Shown here one piece after another: positions 1 through 8,714 of a DNA stretch of 64,000 nt (the stretch's first letter is position 1; each line of letters opens with the position of its first letter). The DNA comes from Bradyrhizobium barranii subsp. apii. Its GTDB lineage: Bacteria; Pseudomonadota; Alphaproteobacteria; Rhizobiales; Xanthobacteraceae. The translations under genes were made by a program, and so were the position numbers. Below the pieces are notes generated by a model. That model ran no database searches, was not told the DNA's origin, and worked only from the letters and a program-made list of their open reading frames with translations. The DNA lies in the NCBI RefSeq assembly GCF_011516635.5, contig NZ_CP096255.1, forward strand, positions 9,373,501 through 9,437,500, in the 5' to 3' direction.

Positions 1-454
1 ACCAGGTCGTGGGTGTTGCCGGGGGTGATCAGGAAGGCAAGCGGACGGCCGATATCGTCGGTCAGCGCGTGGATTTTGGTGGTCTGCCCGCCGCGCGAGC
101 GGCCGATCGCGTTGTTGAAGGCCCCCCTTTTGCGCCGGCCGCGGAGCGATGGGCTTTGATGTAACTGGAATCCACCGACATCGATCCGTACATGCCGGTC
201 GATCCGGTCAGGGCGTAAAAAATATCCGTCCAAATCCCCTGTCGGTTCCAGCGGTTGAAGCGGTTGTAGACCGTCGTGTAGGGGCCGTAGACTTCCGGGC
301 AATCGCGCCAGCGCGAACCAGATTTCAGCATGTGCACAATGCCGCTGATCACGCGTCTATCATCGACCCGATGCGCTCCCTTGCGCCCTCGTGGCAACAA
401 CGGCTCAATCCGCCGCCATTCCGCATCGCTGAGCCAGTAGACCTGCTTTGCCAT
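1..454 (-). CDS. IS5-family transposase, cut by the window edge
   Basis: The reading starts on the minus strand at 454 and encodes the N-terminal half of an IS5-family transposase, with an early SDAEWRRIEPLLP segment and later the first catalytic part SVDSSYIKAHRSA. After about residue 108 the frame runs off into nonsense at a run of A and G bases (about 124-135). The neighbouring frame then continues with recognisable transposase sequence (NNAIGRSRGGQTTKIH, then a PLAFLITPGN stretch) to base 1. Two overlapping frames joined at a slippery run are usual for this IS group, so this may be programmed frameshifting rather than decay. The 3' end lies outside the window, so activity cannot be judged. 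Confidence 0.8.
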
Positions 455-521
455 TCAAGCCTCCCTTCCGCTGAGAAGCTTGAATCACAGTCCAATTCCA
501 GATGGAATCTGGAGGGTTCTG

Positions 522-571
522 TGAGGTCGCGCTCACGCGAGGGCGCGGCAGGCGCTTATGACGCGACCTCA
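522..571. repeat. 50-bp palindromic unit at an IS91-like end
   Basis: The unit starts with TGAGGTCGCG and ends with CGCGACCTCA, a perfect 10-bp inverted repeat around a GC-rich centre, so single-stranded DNA or RNA could form a hairpin. The same unit lies at 3091-3140 (inverted, at the other end of copy 1), 18035-18084 (copy 3) and 20827-20876 (copy 2). A partial echo of the first 10 bases sits at about 12333. It always lies at an IS91-like end, so it is probably part of the origin-like terminus of that element. Confidence 0.75.
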
Positions 572-867
572 TTGAAGCCGGATTGAACGAAGGCGCGGGA
601 GGCTATTCGCGGTTTTGCAGCTATGGGGATTGTTCGAGATCGCCATGCCCGATCTGCTGGCTCGGCGCGTGAGGCAGAGACACAGGAGTGCGCATCCTGG
701 AAGAGTTGAGATCAGACGCGCTTCGCCTGAGATCGCGATAGGCCTTTTGCTGCATCGGACGGTTGTTGTCGCGCAGTGTGACAGCACGGATTCGACATCG
801 TCCGCGATGATCGAGACGCTGGGAGCGAAATGACGAATGATGATCGTCGTGCACGACATGACTTGGC

Positions 868-2118
868 TCACGATGTGTCGCATCGGAACGGTGATGTTCG
901 AGGGCTGGGGCGTCTGAAGCTATGTCGAAAGCGCTCAATGATGCGCATGACGCCACCACAATCGGGACAGGCAGGAACCTCGGCCCAGGTTTGAGCCTCC
1001 GAATCCACAGGCGACGGCTGGCCATCGTTTGGGGCTGTTCGCTCATGATCGAGAAGTTCGCGGCAAAGGGCGAGCTTGGCAGCGCGATGGCGGTTGGCCA
1101 TGAAGCCGAAGTGGCGGATGCGGTGGAAGCCGTCAGGCGGCGTATGAAGCAGGAAACGGCGAATGAACTCATCGGGCTTGAGATTCATGATCTTTGTCGC
1201 GCTGTTTTGGCGATAGTCCTTCCATGAGAAGGCGACATGATCGTCGTCGAGTGCGACGAGCCGGCTGTTGGCGATCGCGACGCGATGGGTGTAGCGGCCG
1301 AGATAGGCCAGGACCTGTGCGGGTCCGCCGAAGGGCCGCTTGGCGTAAACAACCCAGTTGATGCGTCGCATGGCGTCGAGGTGGGCCGCAAAGGCAGCCG
1401 GCTCGGCCAGAGCTCCGAGATCGCCGAAGAAACGCAAGGCACCGGAGTTGAAGGCTGCCGACAGACGTTTGAGAAAAAGTGTGCGAAATAGTCTGGACAA
1501 CGGTTTGACGGCCAGGAAGAAGTTCGGTCGGCAAGCGGTCCAGCGCGCGCCATCGGGCGAGAGGCCGCCACCCGGAACGACGCAATGGACGTGGGGATGA
1601 TGCATCAGCGTCTGTCCCCAGGTGTGGAGGACGGCGACGCCGCCGATCGCACCGCCGAGCCGGCGTGGATTGGCGGCGAGCGTCGTCATCGCCTCGGCGG
1701 CAGCCTTGAACAGGATGGCATAGACGACGGCCTTGTTCTGGAAAGCGATCGCGGCGATCGGTGCGGGAAGTGTAAAGACGACGTGGAAATAGGGAACCGG
1801 AAGCAGGTCGGCTTGACGCGCGGCGAGCCACGCGGCTCGGGCTCTCCCCTGACACTTCGGACAGTGCCGATTGCGGCAGGAATTATAGGCAACGCGTGTC
1901 GTGCCGCAGTCGTCGCAAGCCTGCATGTGGCCGCCGAGCGCCTCGGTCCGGCACGCAACGATCGCGCTCATCACGCGCCGCTCGACCCGCCCCAGATGAC
2001 CGGCATGTACACGGCGATAGGCGTCGCCATGCCGGCGCAGAATATCGGCAATCTCGATGGCGGGCCTGTTGGAGCGGATGTCGGAGCGGGTCATGACCCG
2101 CATCCCGCTGCGGGTCAT
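868..2118 (-). CDS. IS91-family HUH (Y2-type) transposase, copy 1
   Basis: This 416-aa protein has the layout of IS91-type rolling-circle transposases. An N-terminal zinc ribbon has cysteines at about 68, 71, 81, 86 and 89 (QACDDCG and NRHCPKC). The metal-binding HUH motif is HPHVH at 174-178. The tyrosine motif YLGRYTHR follows at 272-279 with tyrosines 272 and 276. In the family, this enzyme nicks single-stranded DNA and drives replicative transposition from one end of the element. The start codon overlaps the stop of the upstream recombinase gene by 4 bases (ATGA), so the two are co-translated. Copy 2 (21173-22423) encodes an identical protein. No lesion is visible. Confidence 0.93.
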   Translation of the reverse strand: MTRSGMRVMTRSDIRSNRPAIEIADILRRHGDAYRRVHAGHLGRVERRVMSAIVACRTEALGGHMQACDDCGTTRVAYNSCRNRHCPKCQGRARAAWLAARQADLLPVPYFHVVFTLPAPIAAIAFQNKAVVYAILFKAAAEAMTTLAANPRRLGGAIGGVAVLHTWGQTLMHHPHVHCVVPGGGLSPDGARWTACRPNFFLAVKPLSRLFRTLFLKRLSAAFNSGALRFFGDLGALAEPAAFAAHLDAMRRINWVVYAKRPFGGPAQVLAYLGRYTHRVAIANSRLVALDDDHVAFSWKDYRQNSATKIMNLKPDEFIRRFLLHTPPDGFHRIRHFGFMANRHRAAKLALCRELLDHERTAPNDGQPSPVDSEAQTWAEVPACPDCGGVMRIIERFRHSFRRPSPRTSPFRCDTS

Positions 2119-2975
2119 CCAGGTGGCGTCACCTCCAGCGACAGGCGATCGAGCGGGCTCTGCGTCGCTCGGATCGTATCGGTGGCGACCTGCGTGTAGC
2201 GCGCTGTCGACGACAAATTATTGTGCCCGAGCAAGACCTGGATGATCCGGATATCGGTTCCGTTCTCGAGAAGATGTGTCGCGAAGCTGTGGCGCAGCGT
2301 GTGCAGCGTGACGCGCTTGGTCAGGCCCGCAGCCTTCACCGCCGACCGGCAGGCGGCATGCAGCACGGTCTGATCGATCGGATGATCTTCGTCACGACCA
2401 GGGAACAGATAAAGCCGCGGCCGGGCGAGCCGCCAGTAGGTGCGCAGGATGCCCAGCAGCTGGGGCGACAGCATCACGTTGCGATCCTTCGCGCCCTTGC
2501 CGTGGCGCACCTGGATGACGCCGCGGGCGCTGTCGATGTCTTCGATCCGCAGTCCCGCAACCTCCGAGGCCCTGAGCCCGGCCGCATAGGCGGTGGTGAG
2601 CGCGGCGCGGCTCTTCAGGCTCGATACCGCTTCAAGAAACTGAACCACTTCGTCGGCGCTGAGAACGACCGGCAGCTTGCGCGGTTCTCGCGCATAGGGA
2701 ATGCGCTCTGGGATGAGCGCCTCGCCGAGCGTGACGCCGTAGAAAAACCGTAGCGCACAGACGATCTGGTTCAGCGCCGGCCATGAGATGCCGGTCGAGA
2801 CCAAATGCACCTGGAAGGCGCGGACGTCTTCCAGCTCTAACCGGTCAGGCGATCGGCCAAAATAGCGGCTGAACTTCGAAACCGCGCTGATGTAGGATCT
2901 TTGCGTCGCCGGCGACAGATTGCGGACGGTCATGTCTTCGATCATGCGGCGGCGAAGAGGGCTCAAATCGGCCAT
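2115..2975 (-). CDS. tyrosine recombinase of the IS91-like element, copy 1
   Basis: This is a 286-aa phage-integrase-type recombinase with an N-terminal SAM-like core-binding domain and a C-terminal catalytic domain. The conserved Arg lies in LRASEVAGLR, the His/Arg box in HTLRHSFATH, the second His in LGHNNLSS and the nucleophilic Tyr in TARYTQ. I chose the ATG at 2975 because an AGGAG ribosome-binding site lies just upstream; a longer reading to 3017 is possible. The enzyme probably resolves or assists transposition of the unit, since it sits in one operon with the HUH transposase. Copies 2 and 3 are intact; copy 4 is broken by IS66. Confidence 0.9.
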   Translation of the reverse strand: MADLSPLRRRMIEDMTVRNLSPATQRSYISAVSKFSRYFGRSPDRLELEDVRAFQVHLVSTGISWPALNQIVCALRFFYGVTLGEALIPERIPYAREPRKLPVVLSADEVVQFLEAVSSLKSRAALTTAYAAGLRASEVAGLRIEDIDSARGVIQVRHGKGAKDRNVMLSPQLLGILRTYWRLARPRLYLFPGRDEDHPIDQTVLHAACRSAVKAAGLTKRVTLHTLRHSFATHLLENGTDIRIIQVLLGHNNLSSTARYTQVATDTIRATQSPLDRLSLEVTPPG

Positions 2976-3084
2976 CTCGATACTCCTGTCTGAGGGGGTG
3001 GGCTCCAACACCCACATCCTCTCAGCCAGGAGGCGATCTATGCCACCTTGCCCCCTACGCCGCGGCAGCGGCTTCGTTCAATCC

Positions 3085-3151
3085 GGCTTCAATGAGGTCG
3101 CGTCATAAGCGCCTGCCGCGCCCTCGCGTGAGCGCGACCTCACAGAACCCT
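3085..3151. repeat. inverted extra copy of the IS91-like terminal 67 bp
   Basis: This stretch is the reverse complement of 513-579 and contains the 50-bp palindromic unit. In copies 2 and 3 the recombinase-side flank is unrelated to it, so here copy 1 is bracketed by inverted termini. Recombination between the inner GGATTGAACGAAG repeats of two elements would explain it. Confidence 0.8.
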
Positions 3152-3324
3152 TGCATGTTTCGCGGGATCGTGAGCACGGATTTCAGGGGATCGTGAGCAG
3201 AGATTTCAGACGATCGTGAGCACGGATTTCGCGGGATCGTGAGCAGCTTTTCAGCAACTCAGCCCGCTTCGGCCGACAACTCAACCGGCTTAGGAACTGC
3301 CTCGTCAGTGAACGAGGAAGGCCG

Positions 3325-4866
3325 ATGCCCACCCAGAGATTGTCGATGCGCCGGATCAAAGAGGTTCTCCGCTTAAAACATGTTCAAGGCTTGCCGGAGC
3401 GAGCCATCGCGCGCACCTTGGGCATCAGCAACGGCGCCGTGCACAGCTATCTACGCCGAGCCGGGGCTGCCGGGCTGAACTGGCCGTTGCCGGCCGGAAT
3501 GAGCGACGAGGACCTGGAGCTGCTGCTTTTCCCGGCGCCGAGGCCTGCGTCGCAGAGCCCCCAGCGGGCCGTTCCCGACTGGGGCTATGTCGACAAGGAG
3601 CTGCGCCGACGCAACGTGACCCGTCGGCTGCTGTGGGACGAGTATCGCGCCACCCATCCCGATGGCTTCGGCTACACCTGGTTCTGCACGACGTACGAGG
3701 CCTGGAAGGGGCGAGCCCGGCCTTCGATGCGGCAGACGCATCTGGGCGGCGAGAAGGTTTTCGTGGATTTCGCCGGCGACACCATCGACGTCATCGATCC
3801 CTCAAACGGGGAAGTGCAGTCGATGAAGCTGTTCGTCGCGGCGATGGGCGCCTCCAACTATACCTATGCCGAGGCCTGTCCAAGCGAGGGGCTCGCCGAC
3901 TGGATCCGGGTCCACATCAATCTTTTCGCCTTCCTCGGCGGCGTGCCGACATTCGTAGTCTGCGACAATCTCAAGGCCGCCGTCACCAATCCCGACCGCC
4001 ACGATCCCGGCCTCAACCGAACCTATGCCGAGATGGCGAGCCATTACGGCACGGCCATTCTCGCAGCCCGGCCGCGGCGCCCAAAAGATAAGGCAAAGGT
4101 CGAAGTTGCGGTGCAAGTCGCCCAGCGATGGATTCTGGCGCGGCTGCGCAACCAACGCTTCTTTTCGTTGGCGGAGCTGAACGCAGCCATCAAAACACTC
4201 GTCGTCGAACTCAATGCAAGGCAGATGCGCGACTTTGGCGCCAGTCGCGCCGAACTGTTCGCCGAGCTCGACAAGCCCAAGCTTACAAAGCTGCCGGACC
4301 AGGCTTACGCTTTCGCACGCTGGAAGCGATGCCGGATCGGCCCCGACTATCATATCGAGATCGATGGACACTGGTATTCCGCGCCGTATCGGCTCATCCG
4401 TGAGCTTGTCGACGCACGCATCGATGACAGAACGGTCGAGATCTTCCACAACGGCCGCAGGATCGCCAGCCACGCCCGCGCGCCCAACCGGCGGGGCCAC
4501 ACCACCATCGCCGACCATATGCCCAGCGCCCATCGGCGCTACGGTCAATGGACGCCCGCCGGAGTGATCGTCGCCGGCGAGCGGATCGGTCCGTCGACCG
4601 CCGCCTTCTTCCAGGCCGTGATCGCGGCCCGGCCGCATCCCGAGCAAGGCTTTCGCACCTGCCTCGGCATTCTGTCACTGGTCAAAAGCTACAGCGCGGA
4701 GCGCGTCGAAGCGGCCTGCCGGCGCGGCATTCTGATCAAGGCGCGATCCGTCGCCTCGATCCGCTCCATCCTCCAGAACGGTCTGGATCGTACCTTTCTC
4801 GACGAGCCCTCCGAACACCAACCCCTGCGCCACGGCAACATCCGCGGCCGCGATTATTTTCACTGA
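3325..4866 (+). CDS. istA: IS21-family transposase IstA
   Basis: This 513-aa transposase has an N-terminal helix-turn-helix (LPERAIARTLGISNGAVHSY, residues about 21-40). The DDE retroviral-integrase-type core follows, with the first Asp in VFVDFAGD, the second in VVCDNLKAAV and the Glu in KDKAKVEVAVQ. In the IS21 family this protein binds the terminal repeats and does strand cleavage and joining. It precedes istB by 16 bases, the usual istAB operon. It is full length for the family. The only difference noticed from copy B is the Gln codon near residue 300, which is a stop there, so this copy could supply transposase to both. Confidence 0.93.
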   Translation: MPTQRLSMRRIKEVLRLKHVQGLPERAIARTLGISNGAVHSYLRRAGAAGLNWPLPAGMSDEDLELLLFPAPRPASQSPQRAVPDWGYVDKELRRRNVTRRLLWDEYRATHPDGFGYTWFCTTYEAWKGRARPSMRQTHLGGEKVFVDFAGDTIDVIDPSNGEVQSMKLFVAAMGASNYTYAEACPSEGLADWIRVHINLFAFLGGVPTFVVCDNLKAAVTNPDRHDPGLNRTYAEMASHYGTAILAARPRRPKDKAKVEVAVQVAQRWILARLRNQRFFSLAELNAAIKTLVVELNARQMRDFGASRAELFAELDKPKLTKLPDQAYAFARWKRCRIGPDYHIEIDGHWYSAPYRLIRELVDARIDDRTVEIFHNGRRIASHARAPNRRGHTTIADHMPSAHRRYGQWTPAGVIVAGERIGPSTAAFFQAVIAARPHPEQGFRTCLGILSLVKSYSAERVEAACRRGILIKARSVASIRSILQNGLDRTFLDEPSEHQPLRHGNIRGRDYFH

Positions 4867-4882
4867 AGCCAAGGAGACCTGT

Positions 4883-5644
4883 ATGCTCAACCATCCCACC
4901 CACGAACGCCTGATCGAGCTCGGCTTGAGCGGCATGGCCAAGGCCTTCGAGGAGCAGCGACGATCGCCTGATCTCGAAGCCTTGCCGTTCGAAGATCGCA
5001 TCGGCCTGCTGGTCGACCGGGAAGCGGCGGAACGCGACACCAGGCGGCTCACCACGCGCCTCAAGCTGGCCTCGCTCCGCCAGAATGCCTGCGTGGAGGA
5101 CGTCGATTTGCGCACGCCGCGGGGTATCGACCGGGCCGTCTTCGCCAAGCTCGCCAGCGGCGACTGGATCGATCGCCACGAGAATTTGCTCATAACCGGG
5201 GCGACCGGATTGGGCAAAAGTTGGTTAGCCTGTGCCCTCGGCCACAAGGCCTGCCGAGATAATCGCTCGGTCCTCTATCACCGCGTCCCAAGATTGTTCG
5301 AAGCGTTGGGGCTCGCGCGGGGCGATGGACGTTATGCCCGCTTGCTCAAAACCCTTGGCCGCGCCCAGGTTCTGATTTTGGATGATTGGGGATTGTCGGT
5401 GCTCACCGCTGCCGAGCGGCGCGATCTACTGGAAATCCTTGACGATCGCCATGGCCGCTCCTCCACCATCGTAACCAGCCAACTCCCTGTGGACACATGG
5501 CACGAAGTTATCGGAGATCCCACGCTAGGCGACGCGATTCTGGATCGCCTCGTCCACAACGCTCACCGCCTCCAGCTTGCTGGCGAAAGCATGCGAAAAC
5601 GCAACGCCAAAACCATCACCCTTGACGAGCAGCCAGAACGCTGA
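4883..5644 (+). CDS. istB: IS21-family helper ATPase IstB
   Basis: This 253-aa AAA+ ATPase partners IstA. It starts MLNHPTHERLIELGLSGMAK, typical of IstB. It has a Walker A motif GATGLGKS at about 105-112 and a Walker B motif VLILDDWG at about 161-168. In the family it assembles on target DNA and stimulates IstA. A GGAG ribosome-binding site precedes the ATG, and the gene lies 16 bases after istA. The protein is full length. Copy B has lost 4 bases right after the Walker A motif. Confidence 0.93.
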   Translation: MLNHPTHERLIELGLSGMAKAFEEQRRSPDLEALPFEDRIGLLVDREAAERDTRRLTTRLKLASLRQNACVEDVDLRTPRGIDRAVFAKLASGDWIDRHENLLITGATGLGKSWLACALGHKACRDNRSVLYHRVPRLFEALGLARGDGRYARLLKTLGRAQVLILDDWGLSVLTAAERRDLLEILDDRHGRSSTIVTSQLPVDTWHEVIGDPTLGDAILDRLVHNAHRLQLAGESMRKRNAKTITLDEQPER

Positions 5645-5743
5645 CCCTATCACCGCCTCGGCCGGAGCGAGGCTGCTCACGATCGTCTGAATTCGGCGCT
5701 CATGATCGCGCGAAATCGCTGCTCACGATCACTGAAATATGCA

Positions 5744-6734
5744 TTGCGGCTCATCGATGCGGTGATGCCGGCGCCCGTGAAAGCGTCGCGATGGGCGCGT
5801 GAGGCATACTGCACTCCGCGATCGGAGTGGTGGATCAACCCGTGCTGCGGGCGTTGCTGCTTGATGGCCATTGCCAGAGCCGCGGATGGCAGTTCGACCT
5901 GCATGTGATCCCGCATCGCCCACCCGACGATCTTTCGGCTGAACATGTCCATGACGGCCGCCAGGTATAACCAGCCCTCCGCGGTCGGGATGTAGTTGAT
6001 ATCGGCGAGCCAGACCCGGTTTGGCGCTGCGGCGGTAAAGTCACGCGCGATCAGGTTCGGCGCGATCGGCAGATCGTGACGACTGTCGGTGGTGCGAACC
6101 CGACGGGGTCGCGCCATGAGCGCTCGAATGCCATATCAGACGCATCAGCCGTTCGATCCGGCCGCGGCTGGCGCCCCGTCCCTGGGTCCGCAGAGCGGCA
6201 TAGACCCGCGGGCTGCCATAGCGCTGACCGCTGTCGTGATGGACCTGCCGGATCTCGGCCAGGAGCGTGGAATTGGAGCCCGCACGCGCGCTCACCGGGC
6301 GCTCGCGCCATGCGTAATAGCCCGCCGGCGAGACCTCGAGCACGGCACACATCAAGCGTATCGGATAGGTCTCGCGGTGGTCCTCGATGAAGCGAAAGCT
6401 CATGTCCGGGTTCCGGCAAAGATCGCGATCGACTTTTTTAAAATGTCGCGCTCCATGCGCAGCCGTTCGTTCTCCTGACGCAACCGGGCGATCTCTGAAG
6501 CCTGGTCCGCCGACATCGGCGTCGCCTGCGTGGTGGGGCGCCACGCCGCCGATGCCGGCTCCTGCCGGAGCTTATCTACCCAGCGCCGCAGCACCGAGTT
6601 GCGCAGACCCAGCTCTTTGGAAACCGACCCGATCGAGCGACCGCTCGACACCACCAGTTCGACCGCCTGGCGCTTGTAATCCTCGGTAAACGACCGACGT
6701 TGAGGTTACATTCGACACCTCCGGGCTCATTGAG
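5744..6734 (-). pseudogene. IS3-family transposase (orfA and orfB), truncated at both ends
   Basis: On the minus strand, orfA-type sequence (RSIGSVSKELGLRNSVLRRW, then a leucine-rich ERLRMERDILKK coiled coil) runs from about 6699 to 6400. It overlaps an orfB-type integrase that begins MSFRFIEDHRETYP near 6403. The integrase core continues in a second frame (VWLADINYIPT, then GLIHHSDRGVQYAS). The reading stops at the IS21 border at 5743, so the Glu-containing C-terminus is missing. A frameshift separates the two orfB pieces near 6110. IS256 sits in the upstream end at 6735. The element cannot be functional. Confidence 0.8.
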
Positions 6735-8163
6735 GGGGATGTCCCGGGTTCTGTTGAATTTCTGAAGAGGTCGGCGTTGCCCACCTTGAGCCGGTAGGCT
6801 CGGGGTGCTGATTCCACAAAGGAGAGCAACGCCATGACGAGAGATATCACACCGGCTGGTTGGCCGGCGACCGGGGCTGTGGAGAAATCATTTGCGGAAG
6901 TGCGAGCGAGCTTCGATCGGTTCTGCCTTGCGGCAGGAATCGAGGCGCTCGGCACGATGATGGAGGCGGATGTGACAGCGGCCTGCGGGCCGCGCCACGG
7001 TCGTGATGCGGCGCGGCGGGCGCACCGTTGGGGCCGAACGCGGGGGCGGATCGGTTTCCACGGCGGCAAGATCGAGGTCGATCGCCCGCGGGTCCGGGGC
7101 ATGGACGGCCGCGAGGTCACGATCCCGAGCTGGGAAACGGCGGCGCAGGAGGACTGGCTCGGTCGCTGGGCGATGAACCTGATGCTGATCAATGTGTCGA
7201 CGCGCCGGTTCGGCCGCGCCGTCCGGCTGCCCGAGGGTGACGTGCCGGCACCGCCCGGATCGGGGATTTCGAAGTCGGCGGCCTCGCGGAGGTTCGTGGC
7301 TCTGTCGGCGGCGCGGCTGGCCGACTTCATGGCTGCCGATCTGTCCGCGCTCGACCTTCTGGTGGTCCAAATCGACGGGCTGCATCTCGACGACGATCTC
7401 GTGCTGGTGGCCGCGATCGGGGTTGACGGCGAAGGCAACAAGCATCCGCTGGCGCTGGTGGAAGGGGCGACCGAGAATGCAGCAACGGTTCAGGCCCTGC
7501 TGGACAACCTGGTCTCGCGCGGGCTCGACCCGACGGTGCCAAGACTGTTCATCGCCGACGGCGCGAAGGCGTTGTCGAAGGCGATCCGCCGCACCTTCGG
7601 TTCGGCCGCTGCGATCCAGCGCTGCCAGATCCACAAGGCGCGCAACATCATGGAACGCCTGCCGAAAGAGCATCATGCGGCCACCCGCCGGGTGCTGCGC
7701 CAGGCCTGGGAGCTCGATGACGCCGACAAGGCTGAAAAATTGATCCGCAATCTCGCGCGTCGACTCGACCAGCAATGGCCCGGCGTTGCGGCCAGTATCC
7801 TCGAAGGCCTCGACGAAATCCTGACTGTCGTCCGGTTGAAGTTGCCGAAGGAGCTTCGCCGATCGCTCGCCTGTACCAATATCGCCGAGAACATGATGGG
7901 CACCATTCGCCGCGTCACGCGCAACGTTAAACGCTGGCGGGATGCCGGTATGGCCTTGCGATGGGTCGCGGCCGGTATGATCGAGGCCAACAAGGGCTTC
8001 CGACGATTGAAGGCGCATAAGCAATTGTCGGTTCTGCGTGCGGCCCTTCAAGCTCACCACGATCGCATGACAATCAAGTCCGTTGCCCACGTCACGAGGG
8101 CTGCGTAATATTCATTCCGGCAACGTCGACCCGACGTAGTTCAACAGCGATCGGGACATCCCC
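6735..8163 (+). mobile_element. IS256-family element copy A (1,429 bp)
   Basis: The element is bounded by GGGGATGTCCCGG and the inverted GGGACATCCCC. It is flanked by a perfect 9-bp direct repeat CTCATTGAG at 6726-6734 and 8164-8172, in the 8-9 bp range of IS256. It is the same length as copy B (49565-50993). Confidence 0.95.
6834..8108 (+). CDS. IS256-family (mutator-type) transposase, copy A
   Basis: This 424-aa transposase has acidic catalytic candidates in VVQIDGLHLDD, LFIADGAKAL and, near the C-terminus, NIAENMMGTIRR. The RCQIHKARNIMERLP segment is the C/D-box region seen in mutator-type enzymes. An AGGAG-like ribosome-binding site (AAAGGAGAGC) lies just before the ATG. The protein is identical to that of copy B at 49664-50938, so one copy arose recently from the other or from a shared source. 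It looks full length and active. Confidence 0.93.
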   Translation: MTRDITPAGWPATGAVEKSFAEVRASFDRFCLAAGIEALGTMMEADVTAACGPRHGRDAARRAHRWGRTRGRIGFHGGKIEVDRPRVRGMDGREVTIPSWETAAQEDWLGRWAMNLMLINVSTRRFGRAVRLPEGDVPAPPGSGISKSAASRRFVALSAARLADFMAADLSALDLLVVQIDGLHLDDDLVLVAAIGVDGEGNKHPLALVEGATENAATVQALLDNLVSRGLDPTVPRLFIADGAKALSKAIRRTFGSAAAIQRCQIHKARNIMERLPKEHHAATRRVLRQAWELDDADKAEKLIRNLARRLDQQWPGVAASILEGLDEILTVVRLKLPKELRRSLACTNIAENMMGTIRRVTRNVKRWRDAGMALRWVAAGMIEANKGFRRLKAHKQLSVLRAALQAHHDRMTIKSVAHVTRAA

Positions 8164-8212
8164 CTCATTGAGCCTACTACAGGTGTACACTCATTCGGAG
8201 GAAGTTCACACG

Positions 8213-8310
8213 CAACCATGGTCCAATGGCCAAGTGGAAGCTCAGGAAACTCAAGCTGGTCAAACGGCAGATGTACGGGCGCGCTAAGCTCGATCTCCTT
8301 CAGGCTAGAG
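8213..8310 (+). pseudogene. C-terminal scrap of an ISL3-family-like transposase
   Basis: One frame reads SNGQVEAQ. After a shift, the next frame reads LKLVKRQMYGRAKLDLLQAR and stops soon after. In ISL3-family transposases these two pieces follow each other at the C-terminus (an NGQVEGQ-type motif, then KRQMYGRA). Only about 30 codons remain and the frame is broken. The family assignment is from memory of the motif and is moderately secure. Confidence 0.55.
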
Positions 8311-8560
8311 CGGTTTTCGGTTGATGTGAATCGGAACAAATAAGGGCGGTCCCTGAGGCGCGCTAATCAGATTCGGGTTGCTTTGACAAGCAATGGCGAG
8401 GTCGCGATGGCGAAGGGGTACTCGAAGGATCTCAGGGCGCGGGCGGTCGCGCTAGTCGAAGACGGCGAGAGCAGACGGAAACGGCGCGGGTGCTCGGTCT
8501 CGGCGCCTCGACCGCAATCCGCTAGATTGAGCGCTGGGTGACGACGGGCAGTGCCCTTCT
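8303..8560 (+). pseudogene. IS630-family 5' end with N-terminal transposase fragment
   Basis: A terminal-repeat-like CTAGAGCGGTTTTCGG at 8303 is followed by an ATG at 8407 that reads MAKGYSKDLRARAVALVEDG. After a one-base shift it continues REAARVLGLGASTAIR, then a stop, then ERWVTTGSA. This is the helix-turn-helix start of an IS630-family transposase. The rest of the element is gone. A lone similar terminus, CTAGAGCATTTTCCGACC, lies at about 12365. Confidence 0.6.
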
Positions 8561-8714
8561 TTAGCCCGGGCCGCCCCGAGGATGAATAGAGGATGAGTGG
8601 CCAGGGAGCGACGGGCCCCCCAGAAAAGGTAGGAGCCCGATCCAATGTTGATGCTGTACCGTCAAACGTGGTTAGCCTTTCGGGCTGGACTCCGTGGAGC
8701 ATCAGGATCTGACG
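8561..8714. other. no gene seen
   Basis: This short stretch lies between the IS630 scrap and the next small reading frame. It is GC-rich and I recognised no gene or clear regulatory site. Confidence 0.4.

Larger units (their letters stand above)
504..3084 (-). mobile_element. IS91-like element copy 1 (2,581 bp)
   Basis: This unit carries an HUH transposase and a tyrosine recombinase on the minus strand. Its limits were set by comparison with copies 2 (20809-23389) and 3 (12399-18102 minus its IS66 insertion); all three give 2,581 bp. The transposase-side end runs from GGAATCTGGAGGG through a 50-bp palindromic unit (522-571). The recombinase-side end is GTTCAATCC at 3084. A 13-bp GGATTGAACGAAG occurs inverted at 580-592 and at the recombinase end. 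In this copy only, 3085-3151 repeats the outer 67 bp of the transposase end in inverted orientation, directly before IS21. No target duplication is visible, as expected for IS91-type movement. Confidence 0.85.
3152..5743 (+). mobile_element. IS21-family element copy A (2,592 bp, intact genes)
   Basis: The element begins TGCATGTTTC and ends GAAATATGCA. Several GATCGTGAGCA-type subterminal repeats lie at both ends, as in IS21-family elements. It carries istA and istB. No direct target repeat flanks it: the left neighbour is the IS91-like terminus and the right neighbour is a truncated IS3 transposase. Copy B (55668-58255) is 4 bp shorter and does have a 5-bp ATTCG duplication. Confidence 0.9.

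Noticed and set aside
569..883. 104-aa frame between the IS91 transposase and its end, repeated in copies 2 and 3
   Set aside because: No motif and no ribosome-binding site; it lies in the element's terminal region and is best seen as non-coding.
6888..8090. 400-aa minus-strand frame opposite the IS256 transposase (also opposite copy B)
   Set aside because: It is the antisense shadow of a clearly recognised transposase in GC-rich DNA.
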